This document shows, one piece after another, positions 7,609 to 17,902 of a stretch of DNA of 64,000 bases (position 1 is the stretch's first letter; each line of letters begins with the position of its first letter). The stretch comes from Blastocatellia bacterium (lineage in GTDB: Bacteria > Acidobacteriota > Blastocatellia > Pyrinomonadales > Pyrinomonadaceae). Both the position numbers and the translations under genes were made by a program. Under the pieces are notes generated by a model, which saw nothing but the letters and a program-made list of their open reading frames with translations, was not told the DNA's origin and ran no database searches. The stretch lies in NCBI GenBank assembly GCA_016789265.1, contig JAEUQK010000023.1, positions 62,001 to 126,000 on the forward strand, read 5' to 3'.

Positions 7609-10578
7609 ATGAAAGGAAAGGTACTTACAAGTTGGAGTTTGATCTGGCTGGTTGTTACCGTCTTGCTTATTGCGGGCGGAGCGCTGAATCTTTCCCAACG
7701 GGCTTTCCACGAGCTGCCGCCATCGGACGGCATTCTTTGGGTGCAGCGTACCGATGGGATATACGCGGAAAAGGTCGTCGCAGGGCTTTCGGGCTCGCGT
7801 TCGGGAATAGCGGTTGGAGATAAACTCCTGACGATCAGCCTTGACGGAAAGACCTTTGAAGAGGTTGTTTCAACGTCGGATGTGGCGATGTATCTTGACG
7901 CTGCAGGGGTCGGGGGCTCCTTGACCTATTTCTACCAGCGGCCGTCCTATTCGTTTTCCAATAATTTCTATTACGCCGACCTGAGGAACATTGATTCACT
8001 TCCTCGCTGGTCGCCATCCATCATCTTTCTAAGCCTGGTCGGGATAGTTTGGCTTGCCGTCGGGATCTTTGTTTTGTTCAAGCAGGGTAGCCGATCGCCA
8101 TTCGTACTTCATTTTGCGACCATATGTCTCGCGGCATTCGTGTTCCACGTTTACCGGTCTATCGGTATGGAACAGGATTTCGACATGGCCGTCAGTCTCA
8201 TTGATGAGATCGGTTTTGCGTTCTTTGTTCCGTTGTTTGTACATTTCTGTCTGCGATACCCGGTACGAAGCGAGGTTTTTGACACAAGTCGATGGAAAAC
8301 CTACGTTCTTTACGTTCCGGCTGCTGTCCTTTCTTTATCGGCGATATTCTTCTCACTTGGAACCCTTATCCCGGTTGAATCAGTCTCAACCTGGCTCCGC
8401 GGTTTTGTTTCGTCAAATCAAGTCCTTGTCCGTTTGAATCAAGCGCTTCTTGTTCATTTCGTCTCCGGAATTTCAATAGGCTCAGCGGTCTTGATCTGGA
8501 GATTTTTGACGAACAGACAGGTCCTTGTGCGCCAGAGGTTGAAATGGGCGATGTGGGGAACGATCATTTCAGTCATTCCGATCCTCGGAGTCCAGATCGC
8601 CAGGCGTTTCGTCTTTTTGCCGGACGACACGTTGACGGTCGCGATCACGACGCTTCCCCTTGCCCTAATTCCATTAAGTTTCGGACATTCCGTAGTCCGA
8701 TACCGATTGATGGATGTGGACGTCGTCGTTCGCCGAGCCTTGGTTTACGCGATGACTACGATCGCGATCGCGATGATGATCGGTGCCGTCGCGCTGGGAT
8801 TGGTCTTTCTCGCCTTAGGCAACAATCTTTCGACAACCGAGATCACACTTCGCGCTTTGATCGCCATAATCGCGATGGCCGCGATCGTGATGCTGAGCGA
8901 ACCATTAAAGAATTTCCTGCAAGAAAGAGCTGACCGATATTTTTACGGGACACGATACGATCTTCGACACGGCCTTCTGGATTTCGGACGAACACTCTCT
9001 GCCACTACTGCTCTGGAACCGTTGCTTGAGGCATTGACCGATCGGTTGCAGCAGGTATTGGACGTACAAAAGGTCGCAGTGTTTGTCGAATCGGGCACCT
9101 CACCTGAACAATATGTGATAGCGCGGTCTGTCGGCCTTAGCGACCAATATCGGATCCCGGCAGATTTTAAACAGATGATCCGTCAGGGTTCGGCGGAAAA
9201 AGGGGTCGTACGTGCAGACGAAATAGAACTTCAGGAAGGCGAACCTGTCTTACACGCCGCTAACGGCAATGGCAATGGAAATTTTCCTGTGCGTCAAGAA
9301 CTTCACTATTTTGTGCCATGTGTCGTTCGCAGCAAAATGGTTGCGGTTATCGGGCTGGGACGTGCCGGTGATGGTTCACTGCTTTCATCGGAAGATCTCG
9401 ACATACTTAAGACCGTGTCCGGCTACATCGCTGTCGCGATTGAGAACAGCCGTCTCTATCAGCAGCAAAAACAACAGACCGAGGAACTTTCTCTTCTTAA
9501 AGAATTCAATGAATCGATCGTTGAATCAGTTAACGTCGGCTTACTCGCCGTTGACGAGACCGGGCGAATTACGCGATGCAACTCGACTTTCGAGGAAATG
9601 ATGTCGCTTACCCGTGACCGCGTAGTTGGGAAGCTCGTCGAAGAGGTATTTGACGAAGGATTCGCATTCAATCTTGGAAACATTCTCGGCAAAACCAAAT
9701 GGCACCTTACTGAGATCCGGAATGCCTACAAGATGCACACCTCAGATTCACAAGGCAGGTCTTTGATATTGAACGTCGCGGTTGCCCCTCTCCGTTCAGT
9801 TTCGATGTCACAATCGGGAGCGATCGTTGTTCTCGAGAACGTGTCGTCGCGTGTAAAGTTTGAGGAAACGCTTCAGCAAAGCGAGAAGCTATCGAGCATC
9901 GGCCTTCTGGCAGCAGGCGTCGCCCACGAAGTGAATACTCCATTGACGGGCGTTTCGAGCTACACCCAAATGTTGCTTGGTATGGTTCCCGAAACGGATC
10001 CTAAACACGCTTTGCTTCAAAAGATGCAAAGGCAAACCGATCGAGCGACGAACATTGTCAGTAATTTGTTGAATTTTTCACGCATAGGTACAGTTGCCGA
10101 ATCAAACGAATTAGAGATCAATCGGCTCCTCGACGATACGCTCCAATTACTCGAGCCACAGCTTCGTAAGTCTAATGTCGAAATAGTCAAACACTATGAA
10201 GGATCGTCTGAAAAAGTGTTCGGCAATGGCGGAAAGCTCCAGCAGGTTTTCACCAATTTGATTCTTAATGCACGCGATGCAATGTTTGGCGGCGGGACCA
10301 TCACGCTAAGCACCGAGCTTACTGATGACGGCGATGTGCTTGTCGAGGTCACTGATACCGGCGAGGGAATCGCGCCGGAAAACCTCAGCAAGATCTTCGA
10401 TCCTTTCTTCACTACAAAGGGCGTCGGTAATGGGACCGGCCTCGGCCTCGCCGTCACCTACGGCATCGTTCAGGAACACGGCGGCACTATCGAAGCCGTT
10501 AGCGAGAATGGAAACGGCACCACTTTCCGGATCGTCCTCCCGGTCGCTTCCAAGGTCCGGCAACGCGCTGTCAGCTAG
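7609..10578 (+). CDS. Membrane sensor histidine kinase (PDZ, multi-TM, GAF, PAS, HisKA, HATPase)
   Basis: About 989 residues. Order: an N-terminal helix; a PDZ-like periplasmic part (about 45-110, with [11 protein letters not shown]); about eight further transmembrane helices (about 140-430); GAF (about 464-620); PAS (about 627-740); HisKA with HEVNTPL (phospho-acceptor His near 773); and HATPase_c with NARDAM, DTGEGI and GTGLGLAV (from about 870). No receiver domain or partner regulator is adjacent. A TTG at 7606 is a less likely start. A candidate sigma-54 promoter lies just upstream. The PDZ plus multi-TM input suggests sensing at or in the membrane. The next gene converges with a 5-bp gap. 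Confidence 0.88.
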   Translation: MKGKVLTSWSLIWLVVTVLLIAGGALNLSQRAFHELPPSDGILWVQRTDGIYAEKVVAGLSGSRSGIAVGDKLLTISLDGKTFEEVVSTSDVAMYLDAAGVGGSLTYFYQRPSYSFSNNFYYADLRNIDSLPRWSPSIIFLSLVGIVWLAVGIFVLFKQGSRSPFVLHFATICLAAFVFHVYRSIGMEQDFDMAVSLIDEIGFAFFVPLFVHFCLRYPVRSEVFDTSRWKTYVLYVPAAVLSLSAIFFSLGTLIPVESVSTWLRGFVSSNQVLVRLNQALLVHFVSGISIGSAVLIWRFLTNRQVLVRQRLKWAMWGTIISVIPILGVQIARRFVFLPDDTLTVAITTLPLALIPLSFGHSVVRYRLMDVDVVVRRALVYAMTTIAIAMMIGAVALGLVFLALGNNLSTTEITLRALIAIIAMAAIVMLSEPLKNFLQERADRYFYGTRYDLRHGLLDFGRTLSATTALEPLLEALTDRLQQVLDVQKVAVFVESGTSPEQYVIARSVGLSDQYRIPADFKQMIRQGSAEKGVVRADEIELQEGEPVLHAANGNGNGNFPVRQELHYFVPCVVRSKMVAVIGLGRAGDGSLLSSEDLDILKTVSGYIAVAIENSRLYQQQKQQTEELSLLKEFNESIVESVNVGLLAVDETGRITRCNSTFEEMMSLTRDRVVGKLVEEVFDEGFAFNLGNILGKTKWHLTEIRNAYKMHTSDSQGRSLILNVAVAPLRSVSMSQSGAIVVLENVSSRVKFEETLQQSEKLSSIGLLAAGVAHEVNTPLTGVSSYTQMLLGMVPETDPKHALLQKMQRQTDRATNIVSNLLNFSRIGTVAESNELEINRLLDDTLQLLEPQLRKSNVEIVKHYEGSSEKVFGNGGKLQQVFTNLILNARDAMFGGGTITLSTELTDDGDVLVEVTDTGEGIAPENLSKIFDPFFTTKGVGNGTGLGLAVTYGIVQEHGGTIEAVSENGNGTTFRIVLPVASKVRQRAVS

Positions 10579-10583
10579 GCTCC

Positions 10584-11819
10584 TTATACAGCCGCGTGGT
10601 CCCTCATAACTCTTGCTGCATATATCGACGCCAGCATAGCAACAAACATTATTGCGGATGCGGTCCAAAAGGTACGCGTGACCGTCACGTCACTGACTTT
10701 GTTAAAGGCATTGTTCAGCAGGACACCGCCGATCATCGGCCCGATCGCCCGGGCAAGGCTTGCGCCAGATTGCATTATTCCGAGAGACGTTCCCTGCTTA
10801 TGCTCTGGAGAGACCTTTGATCCTAAGCTTGTGAGCGAAGGTGATGCGAATGCATTACCGATCGAAAACACGGCGGTCACTATCAAAAGCCACGTGATGC
10901 CGCCGGTACCGGGACCGAGAAGCGGATAAACGATAAATCCCGACCCCATCAGGAAACATCCGATAATTGTCAGCCGGGCCTCGCCAAGAGTTTTCACTAA
11001 CCTGCCGAACAGAACCCCCTGACCGATTATCGCAACCACCCCGACATAGGCGAACAGGTAGCCGTTCTGTTCGGCGGAATAGCCGAATCTATAGGCAGTA
11101 AAAAGTACAAAGGCATACGTCATTATCGAGAACGACGTCACGAGCAAAAAATAGACCAAATTGATAATGCCGAACTCTCTTTCCCTAAGTGATTCGAAGA
11201 GCTCGAGCATTCGGTTCTTGCGATCATGATGAACCCCGGGCGTGATCGATTCGGGAAGTACAAAATACAATGCGATCGAATTTCCAAGCGAAAGCATCGC
11301 CGCAAAATAGAATGGGACATGAACGCCATATTTGCTCAAGATCCCCGCGATCGCGGGGCCGAGAATAAAGCCTAAACCGAACGTCGCGCCAAATAGGCCC
11401 ATACCCTTCGCACGGTTTTCCTTGCTCGTTACGTCGGCTATATAAGCCTGTGCAGTCGAGATATTTGCACCAGTGATGCCGCCGATCACCCGGCCGAGAA
11501 AGACGAGAAAGAGGGTATCTGCAAAACCGATGACAAAATATCCGACCGCGGAACCGAGTAAACTGACAAACAGGATAGGACGCCTGCCATAACGGTCACT
11601 TAGCCTGCCAAGCACCGGCGCAAAGAAGAACTGCATCCAGGAATAGATGGAAAACAGCAGTCCGATCTGAAATGGAGTCGCATTAAACGGAGAGGTCTCA
11701 GCATAGAAGGGCAGTATCGGTATAACCATACCGAAACCGATCAGGTCAATGAAAACCGTAATTAATATGATTATGAGCGGCGTCGTAAAAAACCGTTCCG
11801 AATTATTAGGATCTGCCAT
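10584..11819 (-). CDS. MFS transporter, TetA-like drug:H+ antiporter family
   Basis: A 411-residue protein with about 12 hydrophobic helices. The MFS motif A is clear after helix 2 (GRLSDRYGRRPIL, about residues 71-83), and a motif-C-like GFILGPAIAG lies in helix 5. An N-terminal FIDLIGFGMVIPILP segment is typical of the TetA/MdtG branch (12-TM multidrug/tetracycline exporters). The central cytoplasmic loop (about 195-215) separates the two halves. Substrate cannot be read from sequence. It is divergent from the M61 peptidase across 134 bp containing an inverted repeat. Confidence 0.85.
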   Translation of the reverse strand: MADPNNSERFFTTPLIIILITVFIDLIGFGMVIPILPFYAETSPFNATPFQIGLLFSIYSWMQFFFAPVLGRLSDRYGRRPILFVSLLGSAVGYFVIGFADTLFLVFLGRVIGGITGANISTAQAYIADVTSKENRAKGMGLFGATFGLGFILGPAIAGILSKYGVHVPFYFAAMLSLGNSIALYFVLPESITPGVHHDRKNRMLELFESLREREFGIINLVYFLLVTSFSIMTYAFVLFTAYRFGYSAEQNGYLFAYVGVVAIIGQGVLFGRLVKTLGEARLTIIGCFLMGSGFIVYPLLGPGTGGITWLLIVTAVFSIGNAFASPSLTSLGSKVSPEHKQGTSLGIMQSGASLARAIGPMIGGVLLNNAFNKVSDVTVTRTFWTASAIMFVAMLASIYAARVMRDHAAV

Positions 11820-11867
11820 CTATCGAGAACACCAGCACTATAAGTTACGTAAAACAGAGATACCCAT

Positions 11868-11895
11868 TGTTGTCGCCATTACACTTCCGACAACA
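11868..11895. repeat. Inverted repeat TGTTGTCG-N12-CGACAACA
   Basis: A perfect 8-bp inverted repeat with a 12-bp spacer in the divergent region between the MFS exporter and the M61 peptidase. Its size and place suit a repressor operator such as a TetR/MarR-type site, but no such regulator is adjacent. A stem-loop is the alternative. Confidence 0.35.
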
Positions 11896-11934
11896 GGTAA
11901 TTTCTGCGGACTAATGATTCATAGTAGAATAATG

Positions 11935-11940
11935 ACCAAT
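11935..11940 (+). promoter_or_regulatory. Possible -10 element of the M61 peptidase gene
   Basis: TAGAAT ends 13 bp before the ATG at 11954, with no recognisable Shine-Dalgarno sequence in between. A transcript would have little or no leader. No convincing -35 box is seen. Confidence 0.3.
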
Positions 11941-11953
11941 ATCGACCAAATGT

Positions 11954-13831
11954 ATGAATAGCACCAAGGCGCCACTCTCGACTCGAACCGTAACTGTACT
12001 TTTCCTTTTACTTTTGGGATTCACCTTTATGTACAAAGAAACGCCTGCTCAGGCAAAGACGGTTAAGGCCGCAAACACGAAACCGACTCAGACCGCAGTA
12101 GAGGTTCCAGAGATCGCTTACACGGTCTCGATGTCAAAACCCGCAACTCACCTTCTCGAGGTCGAAATGCGTCTTAATTGGAAACAAATGCCCGACCAAG
12201 CTGAACTTAAGATGCCCGTATGGACGCCCGGCAGTTATCTCGTGCGCGAATACGCGCGACACGTGCAGGATTTTTCAGCAAAGGACGCGACGGGTAAGGC
12301 TCTTGGCTGGCGAAAGATCAATAAGAATACGTGGCAGGTCGATTCAAAGGGGGCCGGCGAGATCGTTGCTGTTTATCGTGTCTATTCAAACGAGCTGACG
12401 GTCCGAACCAATGAGCTGAACGATGAGCACGCCTTCTGGAACAACGGCGCGTTGCTGATGTTTCCAAAGGGCCAATTAAAGGTCGCTTCAACCGTAAAGG
12501 TAATTCCGGCGAACGGATGGAAGGTCGCAACGGGACTTCCCAAAGTTGCTGGGCAAGAAAATACCTTTCGCGCCGAGAATTTCGATGTCCTTTACGATAC
12601 ACCGTTCGAGGTCAGCAATTTCACCGAAATAACCTTCAACGTCCAGGGCAAGCCGCATCGATACGTAATAACCGGCGAAGGCAACTACGACTTGAAGGCC
12701 CTCGCCCGTGATACTACCAAGATCGTCGAGGAATGCTACAAGATGTTCGGTGAACTGCCGTACGATGATTACACGTTCATCGTAAATCTTCGCGGCGGCG
12801 GCGGTCTCGAGCATTTGAATTCGACGGCGCTGCAATGGCAGCGATTCGGATTCAAACCGGCAGCGCGTTACAAGGGGTTTCTCGGCCTTGTCGCTCACGA
12901 GTATTTTCATGCTTTCAATGTGAAACGAATACGTCCCGACGCTCTCGGCCCGTTCGATTATGAAAACGAAAACTATACCAAGCTGTTGTGGGTTGCCGAG
13001 GGCGGGACTGAGTACTATTCGAATCTCTTGCTCCGACGTGCCGGTTTGATCTCTGACAAAGAATTTCTTAATCAGAAGGCAGGAGCTTTTACCGATCTCG
13101 CATCTCGTCCGGGACGATTTGAGACAAGCTTGGAAGAAGCAAGCATGGACGCGTGGATCAAGTACTATCGCCAGGACGAGAATTCGGTCAATAACCAGAT
13201 CTCGTATTATGACAAAGGCGAGATCGTGAACATGATGCTCGACCTTTCAATTCGGACAGCATCAAACGGCGCAAAGTCACTGGATGATGTAATGCGGCAC
13301 CTCTACAATGAATTTTACAAGAGGGGTCGCAACTACACTCCTGAGGATTTTCAAAAGGTCTCTGAAACGATGGCAGGAAAGAGTCTTGATGAGTTCTTTT
13401 CTAAATACGTTAGGGGCGAATCCGAGATCGACTATGACGGCATTCTCGCCGGCGTTGGTTTGTCTGTATCGTCGTCACAGGCGGGGAAAAACCGGGCATA
13501 TATCGGCGCCGACACGGCTGAAGAAAACGGAAGGCTAACGGTCCGATCCGTGCCGGCTGGAACGCCTGCATACGATCAAGGAATCAATACCGGGGATCAG
13601 ATCGTCGCTGTAGACGGCTACCGAGCGACGACACAGTTCCTTCAGACTTATCTAAATGAGAAGAAGCCTGGAGAAGCCGTGAGATTGACTGTCTTCCGTT
13701 TTGACAAATTGCGCGAGATGAATTTCACATTGGGCGGAAACATGAGGGCCGAGTTCTCGATCTCACCGGTAAGTTCACCGACCGAAACTCAAAAGACACT
13801 TTACAGGGCGTATCTCAACAGTGATCTATAG
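11954..13831 (+). CDS. M61 family metallopeptidase with C-terminal PDZ domain
   Basis: A 625-residue exported protease. An N-terminal hydrophobic segment (about residues 15-30) acts as signal peptide or anchor. The N-terminal beta domain is followed by the zinc motif HEYFH (residues 315-319) and a downstream WVAEGGTEYY that supplies the third ligand Glu, typical of M61 glycyl-aminopeptidase-like enzymes. A PDZ domain (about 490-590, with GINTGDQIVAVDG) ends the protein. The final 11 bp overlap the start of a lipoprotein gene, so the two are probably translated together. Likely role: peptide trimming in the periplasm. Confidence 0.88.
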   Translation: MNSTKAPLSTRTVTVLFLLLLGFTFMYKETPAQAKTVKAANTKPTQTAVEVPEIAYTVSMSKPATHLLEVEMRLNWKQMPDQAELKMPVWTPGSYLVREYARHVQDFSAKDATGKALGWRKINKNTWQVDSKGAGEIVAVYRVYSNELTVRTNELNDEHAFWNNGALLMFPKGQLKVASTVKVIPANGWKVATGLPKVAGQENTFRAENFDVLYDTPFEVSNFTEITFNVQGKPHRYVITGEGNYDLKALARDTTKIVEECYKMFGELPYDDYTFIVNLRGGGGLEHLNSTALQWQRFGFKPAARYKGFLGLVAHEYFHAFNVKRIRPDALGPFDYENENYTKLLWVAEGGTEYYSNLLLRRAGLISDKEFLNQKAGAFTDLASRPGRFETSLEEASMDAWIKYYRQDENSVNNQISYYDKGEIVNMMLDLSIRTASNGAKSLDDVMRHLYNEFYKRGRNYTPEDFQKVSETMAGKSLDEFFSKYVRGESEIDYDGILAGVGLSVSSSQAGKNRAYIGADTAEENGRLTVRSVPAGTPAYDQGINTGDQIVAVDGYRATTQFLQTYLNEKKPGEAVRLTVFRFDKLREMNFTLGGNMRAEFSISPVSSPTETQKTLYRAYLNSDL

Positions 13832-15125
13832 AAATTCGCGGGTCGGTTGCCTTAAATGGGCCGCAATAGCCGCGGCTCTGTTTTTCCTCAGCGCGTGTTC
13901 ATCGAATAAAGCACCCGGCAATTCGGGTGGTTCGACGTCGCTGTCTGAGGTTCCTTCGGTTCGGTTGAATTACAGGTATGAGGCAGATGTACCGGCACCG
14001 GAAACTACCGCGGTTGCATCTGAAGAGAAGAATGCAGCCGTACTTGCCGACTTCGATCAGAATCGTCCGCAGGAACAGCTTGACCGCACCCTCACATCTC
14101 CCGATTCCAAACGCGTACTCGCTATCTACCATCGACCGACCGATGTACAAGCTGAGTTTAGGCTCGACATGTATTCCGTCGACGGCAAGCTGCTTAGAAA
14201 AGTGACATCCGATCTCATGGCGGTCCATTTTCCGGATACGATCCGTTGGTCACCCGATTCTTCGACCGCTGCTTTTGTTGCGATGCTTAGAGGTGTTTCA
14301 AACGAACCGGAACCTCCGGGTGCGGCACCGGTCGATGAGTCGCTTGCACCTTCACCTGCACCAGTTTCGAACACTAATTCGCAGGCTGGTCTGGCCGAGT
14401 CGGAGGCAAATGCAAACACCTCACCGCTGCCGTCTCAACCTGAAGCTCCGACAGGGATAATGACCTTTCGCACAGAACAGCTTTATATCTGTAATTCCGA
14501 CGGCGAAGGCACTAAGCCGATTACGCAGAACGAAGGCTTTATTTATTTCTATTACGTCTGGTCACCGGACAGTTCGATGCTTGCCGCATTGGCGCTTCAT
14601 TCTCGTGAATGGGCTGAGCTCAACCGGCGGGCCGACACTTATGGAACTTTGTTCGTTCCACAGGGAAGGCCGCGCATAGTCGAAAAGACCGGCCGCGAAA
14701 GGCGCATCGATGATGCACTGACATCGGTCCAACCGGTCTGGTCGCCAGATTCTACAAAGGTCGCGGTTGCCTATGACACACAGATCCGCATATACGACGC
14801 GTTGGGAAATAATCCGACTCAGGCTGGGATACCCCTCCGAAATAATCTGCTCATCTCATCGCAGGCATACGACGAAGCACAGGCTAATGCTCTAAATGCC
14901 GATGCGAATCAGCAACCGGCGAACACAAACTCGGCTCCCAGTACCTTGCCCGATCCGAGCAAACTTGTATCGTTCAATCCGATCGTACAGCTGAATTGGA
15001 CCGCTCCCGAGCTTCTATATTTTGAAACAGCATATATCCGCCGAATGAAGAACGAGGCCGACAACGCGACAAGTTTTGTCCGTTGGCATCGCCTTGTTCT
15101 GACCCCGCAGGCTGCCACAAGGTAA
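13821..15125 (+). CDS. Lipoprotein with TolB/WD40-like beta-propeller segments
   Basis: Starts at GTG overlapping the M61 gene by 11 bp. It has a signal peptide with lipobox L-S-A-C (Cys about residue 26), then a Ser/Asn/Pro-rich linker. Repeats such as R-W-S-P-D-S-S, VWSPDSSMLA and VWSPDSTKVAVAYD are typical of TolB/PD40 propeller blades. A long Pro/Asn/Ala-rich insertion (about 155-215) interrupts the blades. Function is unknown. The overlap with a secreted peptidase suggests a shared envelope role, for example holding substrate or partner proteins. Confidence 0.72.
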   Translation: MIYRNSRVGCLKWAAIAAALFFLSACSSNKAPGNSGGSTSLSEVPSVRLNYRYEADVPAPETTAVASEEKNAAVLADFDQNRPQEQLDRTLTSPDSKRVLAIYHRPTDVQAEFRLDMYSVDGKLLRKVTSDLMAVHFPDTIRWSPDSSTAAFVAMLRGVSNEPEPPGAAPVDESLAPSPAPVSNTNSQAGLAESEANANTSPLPSQPEAPTGIMTFRTEQLYICNSDGEGTKPITQNEGFIYFYYVWSPDSSMLAALALHSREWAELNRRADTYGTLFVPQGRPRIVEKTGRERRIDDALTSVQPVWSPDSTKVAVAYDTQIRIYDALGNNPTQAGIPLRNNLLISSQAYDEAQANALNADANQQPANTNSAPSTLPDPSKLVSFNPIVQLNWTAPELLYFETAYIRRMKNEADNATSFVRWHRLVLTPQAATR

Positions 15126-15127
15126 TT

Positions 15128-15667
15128 ATGAAATATCGATCAGTTGACGAAGCGTATAATGCAAACGACGCGATTCGAAGCAAGCTCAAAGAGACTGTTT
15201 TATCATTCACGGCAGAACAAGTCGATACATTGCCCGCAGGAGAAAAGTGGACCATCAAACAGATAGTCGAACACGTCTCTTTGGTAAACGAGGGCGTCGT
15301 GAGGATATGTGCAAAGCTGCTTTCAAAGGCGGAATCCGCAAACCGACTTTCGAGCGGGGAGTTCGTCGTCTCAAATTCATTTGTCGAAAAAGGAGTCGAA
15401 GTCGTGGATGTAAAGCTTGAGGCCCCGGAGTTCGTTCATCCCGTTCACGGCGCCTCGATAGATGATTCGTTTGCAAAACTTGATGCGAGCATGGAACTGG
15501 CCGCATCTCTAAGGGAAAAGTTCCAGAAGTTCGACGGCACCGAAGCTAAATTTCCTCATCCATATTTTGGCGACCTTTCTGCCCACGAATGGCTTGTGCT
15601 TTCCGGCGCACACGAGGCCCGCCATTTGAAACAGATCAGGAATATGATCGAAAAGATCTCGCATTGA
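15128..15667 (+). CDS. DinB superfamily protein
   Basis: A 179-residue four-helix-bundle protein of the DinB/YfiT type. Metal-binding His residues are visible in I-V-E-H-V-S near residue 51 and in GAHEARHLKQI near the C-terminus (about 163-173). The frame is open upstream into the lipoprotein gene; the ATG at 15128, two bases after that gene's stop, is chosen because family homology begins there. DinB proteins include thiol-dependent transferases and many of unknown role. It is probably co-transcribed with the M61 and lipoprotein genes. Confidence 0.8.
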   Translation: MKYRSVDEAYNANDAIRSKLKETVLSFTAEQVDTLPAGEKWTIKQIVEHVSLVNEGVVRICAKLLSKAESANRLSSGEFVVSNSFVEKGVEVVDVKLEAPEFVHPVHGASIDDSFAKLDASMELAASLREKFQKFDGTEAKFPHPYFGDLSAHEWLVLSGAHEARHLKQIRNMIEKISH

Positions 15668-16175
15668 CCGACTTTTGTCTCGGCGGGTGGCGGCCAAGCC
15701 TAAAACATCGGATAGTCAGCTCATCAAAACTGATTGCGCCGCAACCGGGAACAATTTCCCAAACGCGCCCTCGCGGAGAGATAAAAAGGTCGAGTAAGCT
15801 AATAACACTTAGCAGGGGTCCCCTCCATTTAAACATTCGTTGACGCAACGCGGTTTCCTCGACGCCGGTTGGTTTGCTGAACAATTTCCACCTTCATTTC
15901 CTTCCAAACGAGCTGCAAGTTAATCATCGTGAACAAGAACGCGATGAATGTGGGGTTTTTCACAAAATGCGCTTCTCATTCACCTTTTGGTGCGATAGAC
16001 GGCCAACTGTCTTAGGTCTTTAGCAGGCGAAGACGACTCAACCCAAGGTCGCGGGTTTCTGAAAAGGGACTTGCAATTTCTTCGCTCTCTGCGCGTGTGA
16101 TAACATTTCGTTTTCGAATCTATAACAGTTGCTTACAGCGTTCGTGGTTCAATTACGGCGCACGAACTTAACTAT
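15668..16175. other. 508-bp intergenic region with one doubtful small frame
   Basis: The longest stretch without a supported gene. It holds the palindrome AGGGGTCCCCT (15814-15824). A 44-residue minus-strand frame (15829-15963, GTG start) begins with a hydrophobic stretch (PTFIAFLFTMINLQ) followed by a charged tail, but it has no ribosome site and I cannot assign it to a family. No convincing promoter was placed for murA; AT-rich sequence at 16085-16130 could hold one. It may be the decayed remnant of a gene. Confidence 0.3.
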
Positions 16176-17480
16176 ATGGACAAGTTTTTAATTCGCGGCG
16201 GCAGGCCGCTGCATGGAAAGATCGAAATCAGCGGGGCAAAGAATTCGGCATTGCCGTGCCTCGCTGCTGCGCTTCTAACCCCTGAGACTGTGATCCTTCA
16301 CAATGTCCCCTATGTCAAAGACCTCATAACTCAGCGACGCCTTCTCGAAGACCTCGGCGCTACGGTACTCACTCCCGAGCTTCGAACACACAAAATAAAT
16401 GCAAGGAATGTCGCGATATACGAAGCTCCTTATGAACTGGTAAAGACTATGCGTGCGAGTGTCCTTGCGCTTGGGCCGCTGCTTGCGCGCTTTGGCCAGG
16501 CCAAAGTAAGTCTTCCGGGCGGATGCGCGATCGGTACGCGGCCGATCGACCTGCACCTAAAGGCTTTTGAAAAGCTCGGCGCGACGGTCTCGCTTGATTC
16601 GGGTGATGTGATCGCGACTGCTCCGAACGGCCGTCTCAAAGGCACTGAGATCGAATTTGAAACGGTCACGGTAACGGGAACGGAAAACGTAATGATGGCC
16701 GCGTCGCTTGCCGAAGGCCGGACTGTGATCCGCAATGCGGCTATGGAACCGGAGATCGAAGATCTTGCCGATCTGTTGAATAAGATGGGAGCTCGGATCC
16801 GCAGAGCTGGGACAACCGTCATGGAAATAGACGGAGTGGAAGCGCTGGGCGGAGCCGAACATACGATAATTCCGGACAGGATCGAAACCGGCACGTTCAT
16901 CGTCGCTGCAGCGATCACTAACGGTGAGCTTGAGATCAAGAATTGCCGGCCTGAACATCTGACGGCCGTTATCGAAAAGATCAGAGAAACCGGCGTAGAG
17001 ATCGAAGCGATCAATCCGAGCACTCTGCTTGTAGGTTCTGGTTCAAGCGGGCTGGTCGCAAAAGATGTAACTACTGAACCTCATCCAAGGTTCCCGACCG
17101 ATATGCAGGCTCAATATATGGCCCTGATGACACAGGCAGAAGGTGTCTCCAACATTACCGAGACGATCTTCGAAAATCGTTTCATGCACGTTGGCGAACT
17201 TCTCCGAATGGGAGCTGACATCCACATCTCAGGACATACCGCGACCGTTCGCGGCAAGACAAAGCTCAAGGGCGCGCCTGTACAGGCGTCCGATCTTCGA
17301 GCATCGGCCTCGCTAGTGCTCGCCGCACTTTGTGCCGAGGGTGAATCGGTCATCGACCGCGTTTATCACATCGACCGCGGATACGAGACGATCGTCCGCA
17401 AACTCAGGTCGATAGGTGCCGATATCGAACGGATAACCGAAAGCAATTCGACAGGAAAAGAAGTTATCGCCGGGCGATAG
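16176..17480 (+). CDS. murA: UDP-N-acetylglucosamine 1-carboxyvinyltransferase
   Basis: Catalyses the first committed step of peptidoglycan synthesis, transferring enolpyruvate from PEP to UDP-GlcNAc in the cytoplasm. The SGAKNSALP motif (about residues 19-27, including Lys22) and the catalytic Cys117 in LPGGCAIGTRP are present. This Cys makes it of the fosfomycin-sensitive form. At 434 residues it has family length and is intact from end to end. It stands apart from a dcw-type wall cluster, as murA often does. It is followed by a HIT gene and a TPR lipoprotein on the same strand. Confidence 0.96.
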   Translation: MDKFLIRGGRPLHGKIEISGAKNSALPCLAAALLTPETVILHNVPYVKDLITQRRLLEDLGATVLTPELRTHKINARNVAIYEAPYELVKTMRASVLALGPLLARFGQAKVSLPGGCAIGTRPIDLHLKAFEKLGATVSLDSGDVIATAPNGRLKGTEIEFETVTVTGTENVMMAASLAEGRTVIRNAAMEPEIEDLADLLNKMGARIRRAGTTVMEIDGVEALGGAEHTIIPDRIETGTFIVAAAITNGELEIKNCRPEHLTAVIEKIRETGVEIEAINPSTLLVGSGSSGLVAKDVTTEPHPRFPTDMQAQYMALMTQAEGVSNITETIFENRFMHVGELLRMGADIHISGHTATVRGKTKLKGAPVQASDLRASASLVLAALCAEGESVIDRVYHIDRGYETIVRKLRSIGADIERITESNSTGKEVIAGR

Positions 17481-17537
17481 CATTCCCTGCCATGTTCACA
17501 TTCTGAGACTGCTGTGATTAAATTGTCGATATCGGAT

Positions 17538-17888
17538 ATGAACTCGGAAGATTGTATTTTCTGCAAGATAGTTGCCGGCACGATCCCGTCATCAAAGGTC
17601 TACGAAGATGATGTTTGCCTTGCATTCAACGACCTCAATCCCCAAGCGCCGACCCACGTGCTCGTTGTTCCCAAAGAACATTTCGATTCACTGGATACTG
17701 CCGTTGGCGAACAAAAACAGACTCTTGGGCATTTAATGCTTACCGCTGCCGAGATCGCACGACAAGAGGGTTTTGCCGAGGCGGGATACCGCGTTGTCAT
17801 AAATACGAATGCAGACGGCGGGCAGACGGTTTTTCATTTGCACGTGCATCTACTGGGCGGCAGGCCTTTCGTCTTCCCGCCGGGGTGA
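17538..17888 (+). CDS. HIT family protein (HINT-type nucleotide hydrolase/transferase)
   Basis: A 116-residue protein with the C-I-F-C-K-I start of bacterial HINT proteins and the histidine triad HLHVHLLGGR near the end; the last residues F-P-P-G are also usual. A GTG at 17514 could add eight residues, but family proteins start just before the C-I-F-C motif, so the ATG at 17538 is used. HINT enzymes hydrolyse nucleoside phosphoramidates such as adenylated lysine. It lies between murA and a TPR lipoprotein with a 14-bp gap to the latter. Confidence 0.92.
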   Translation: MNSEDCIFCKIVAGTIPSSKVYEDDVCLAFNDLNPQAPTHVLVVPKEHFDSLDTAVGEQKQTLGHLMLTAAEIARQEGFAEAGYRVVINTNADGGQTVFHLHVHLLGGRPFVFPPG

Positions 17889-17902
17889 TCAAATAGTTTA
17901 AT

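Noticed and set aside
15636..15884. 82-codon minus-strand frame at the end of the DinB gene
   Set aside because: No ribosome site, no recognisable domain, overlaps a real gene end.
16430..17023. 197-codon open frame antisense to murA
   Set aside because: Ser/Ile-rich shadow of an intact murA; no ribosome site or recognisable domain.
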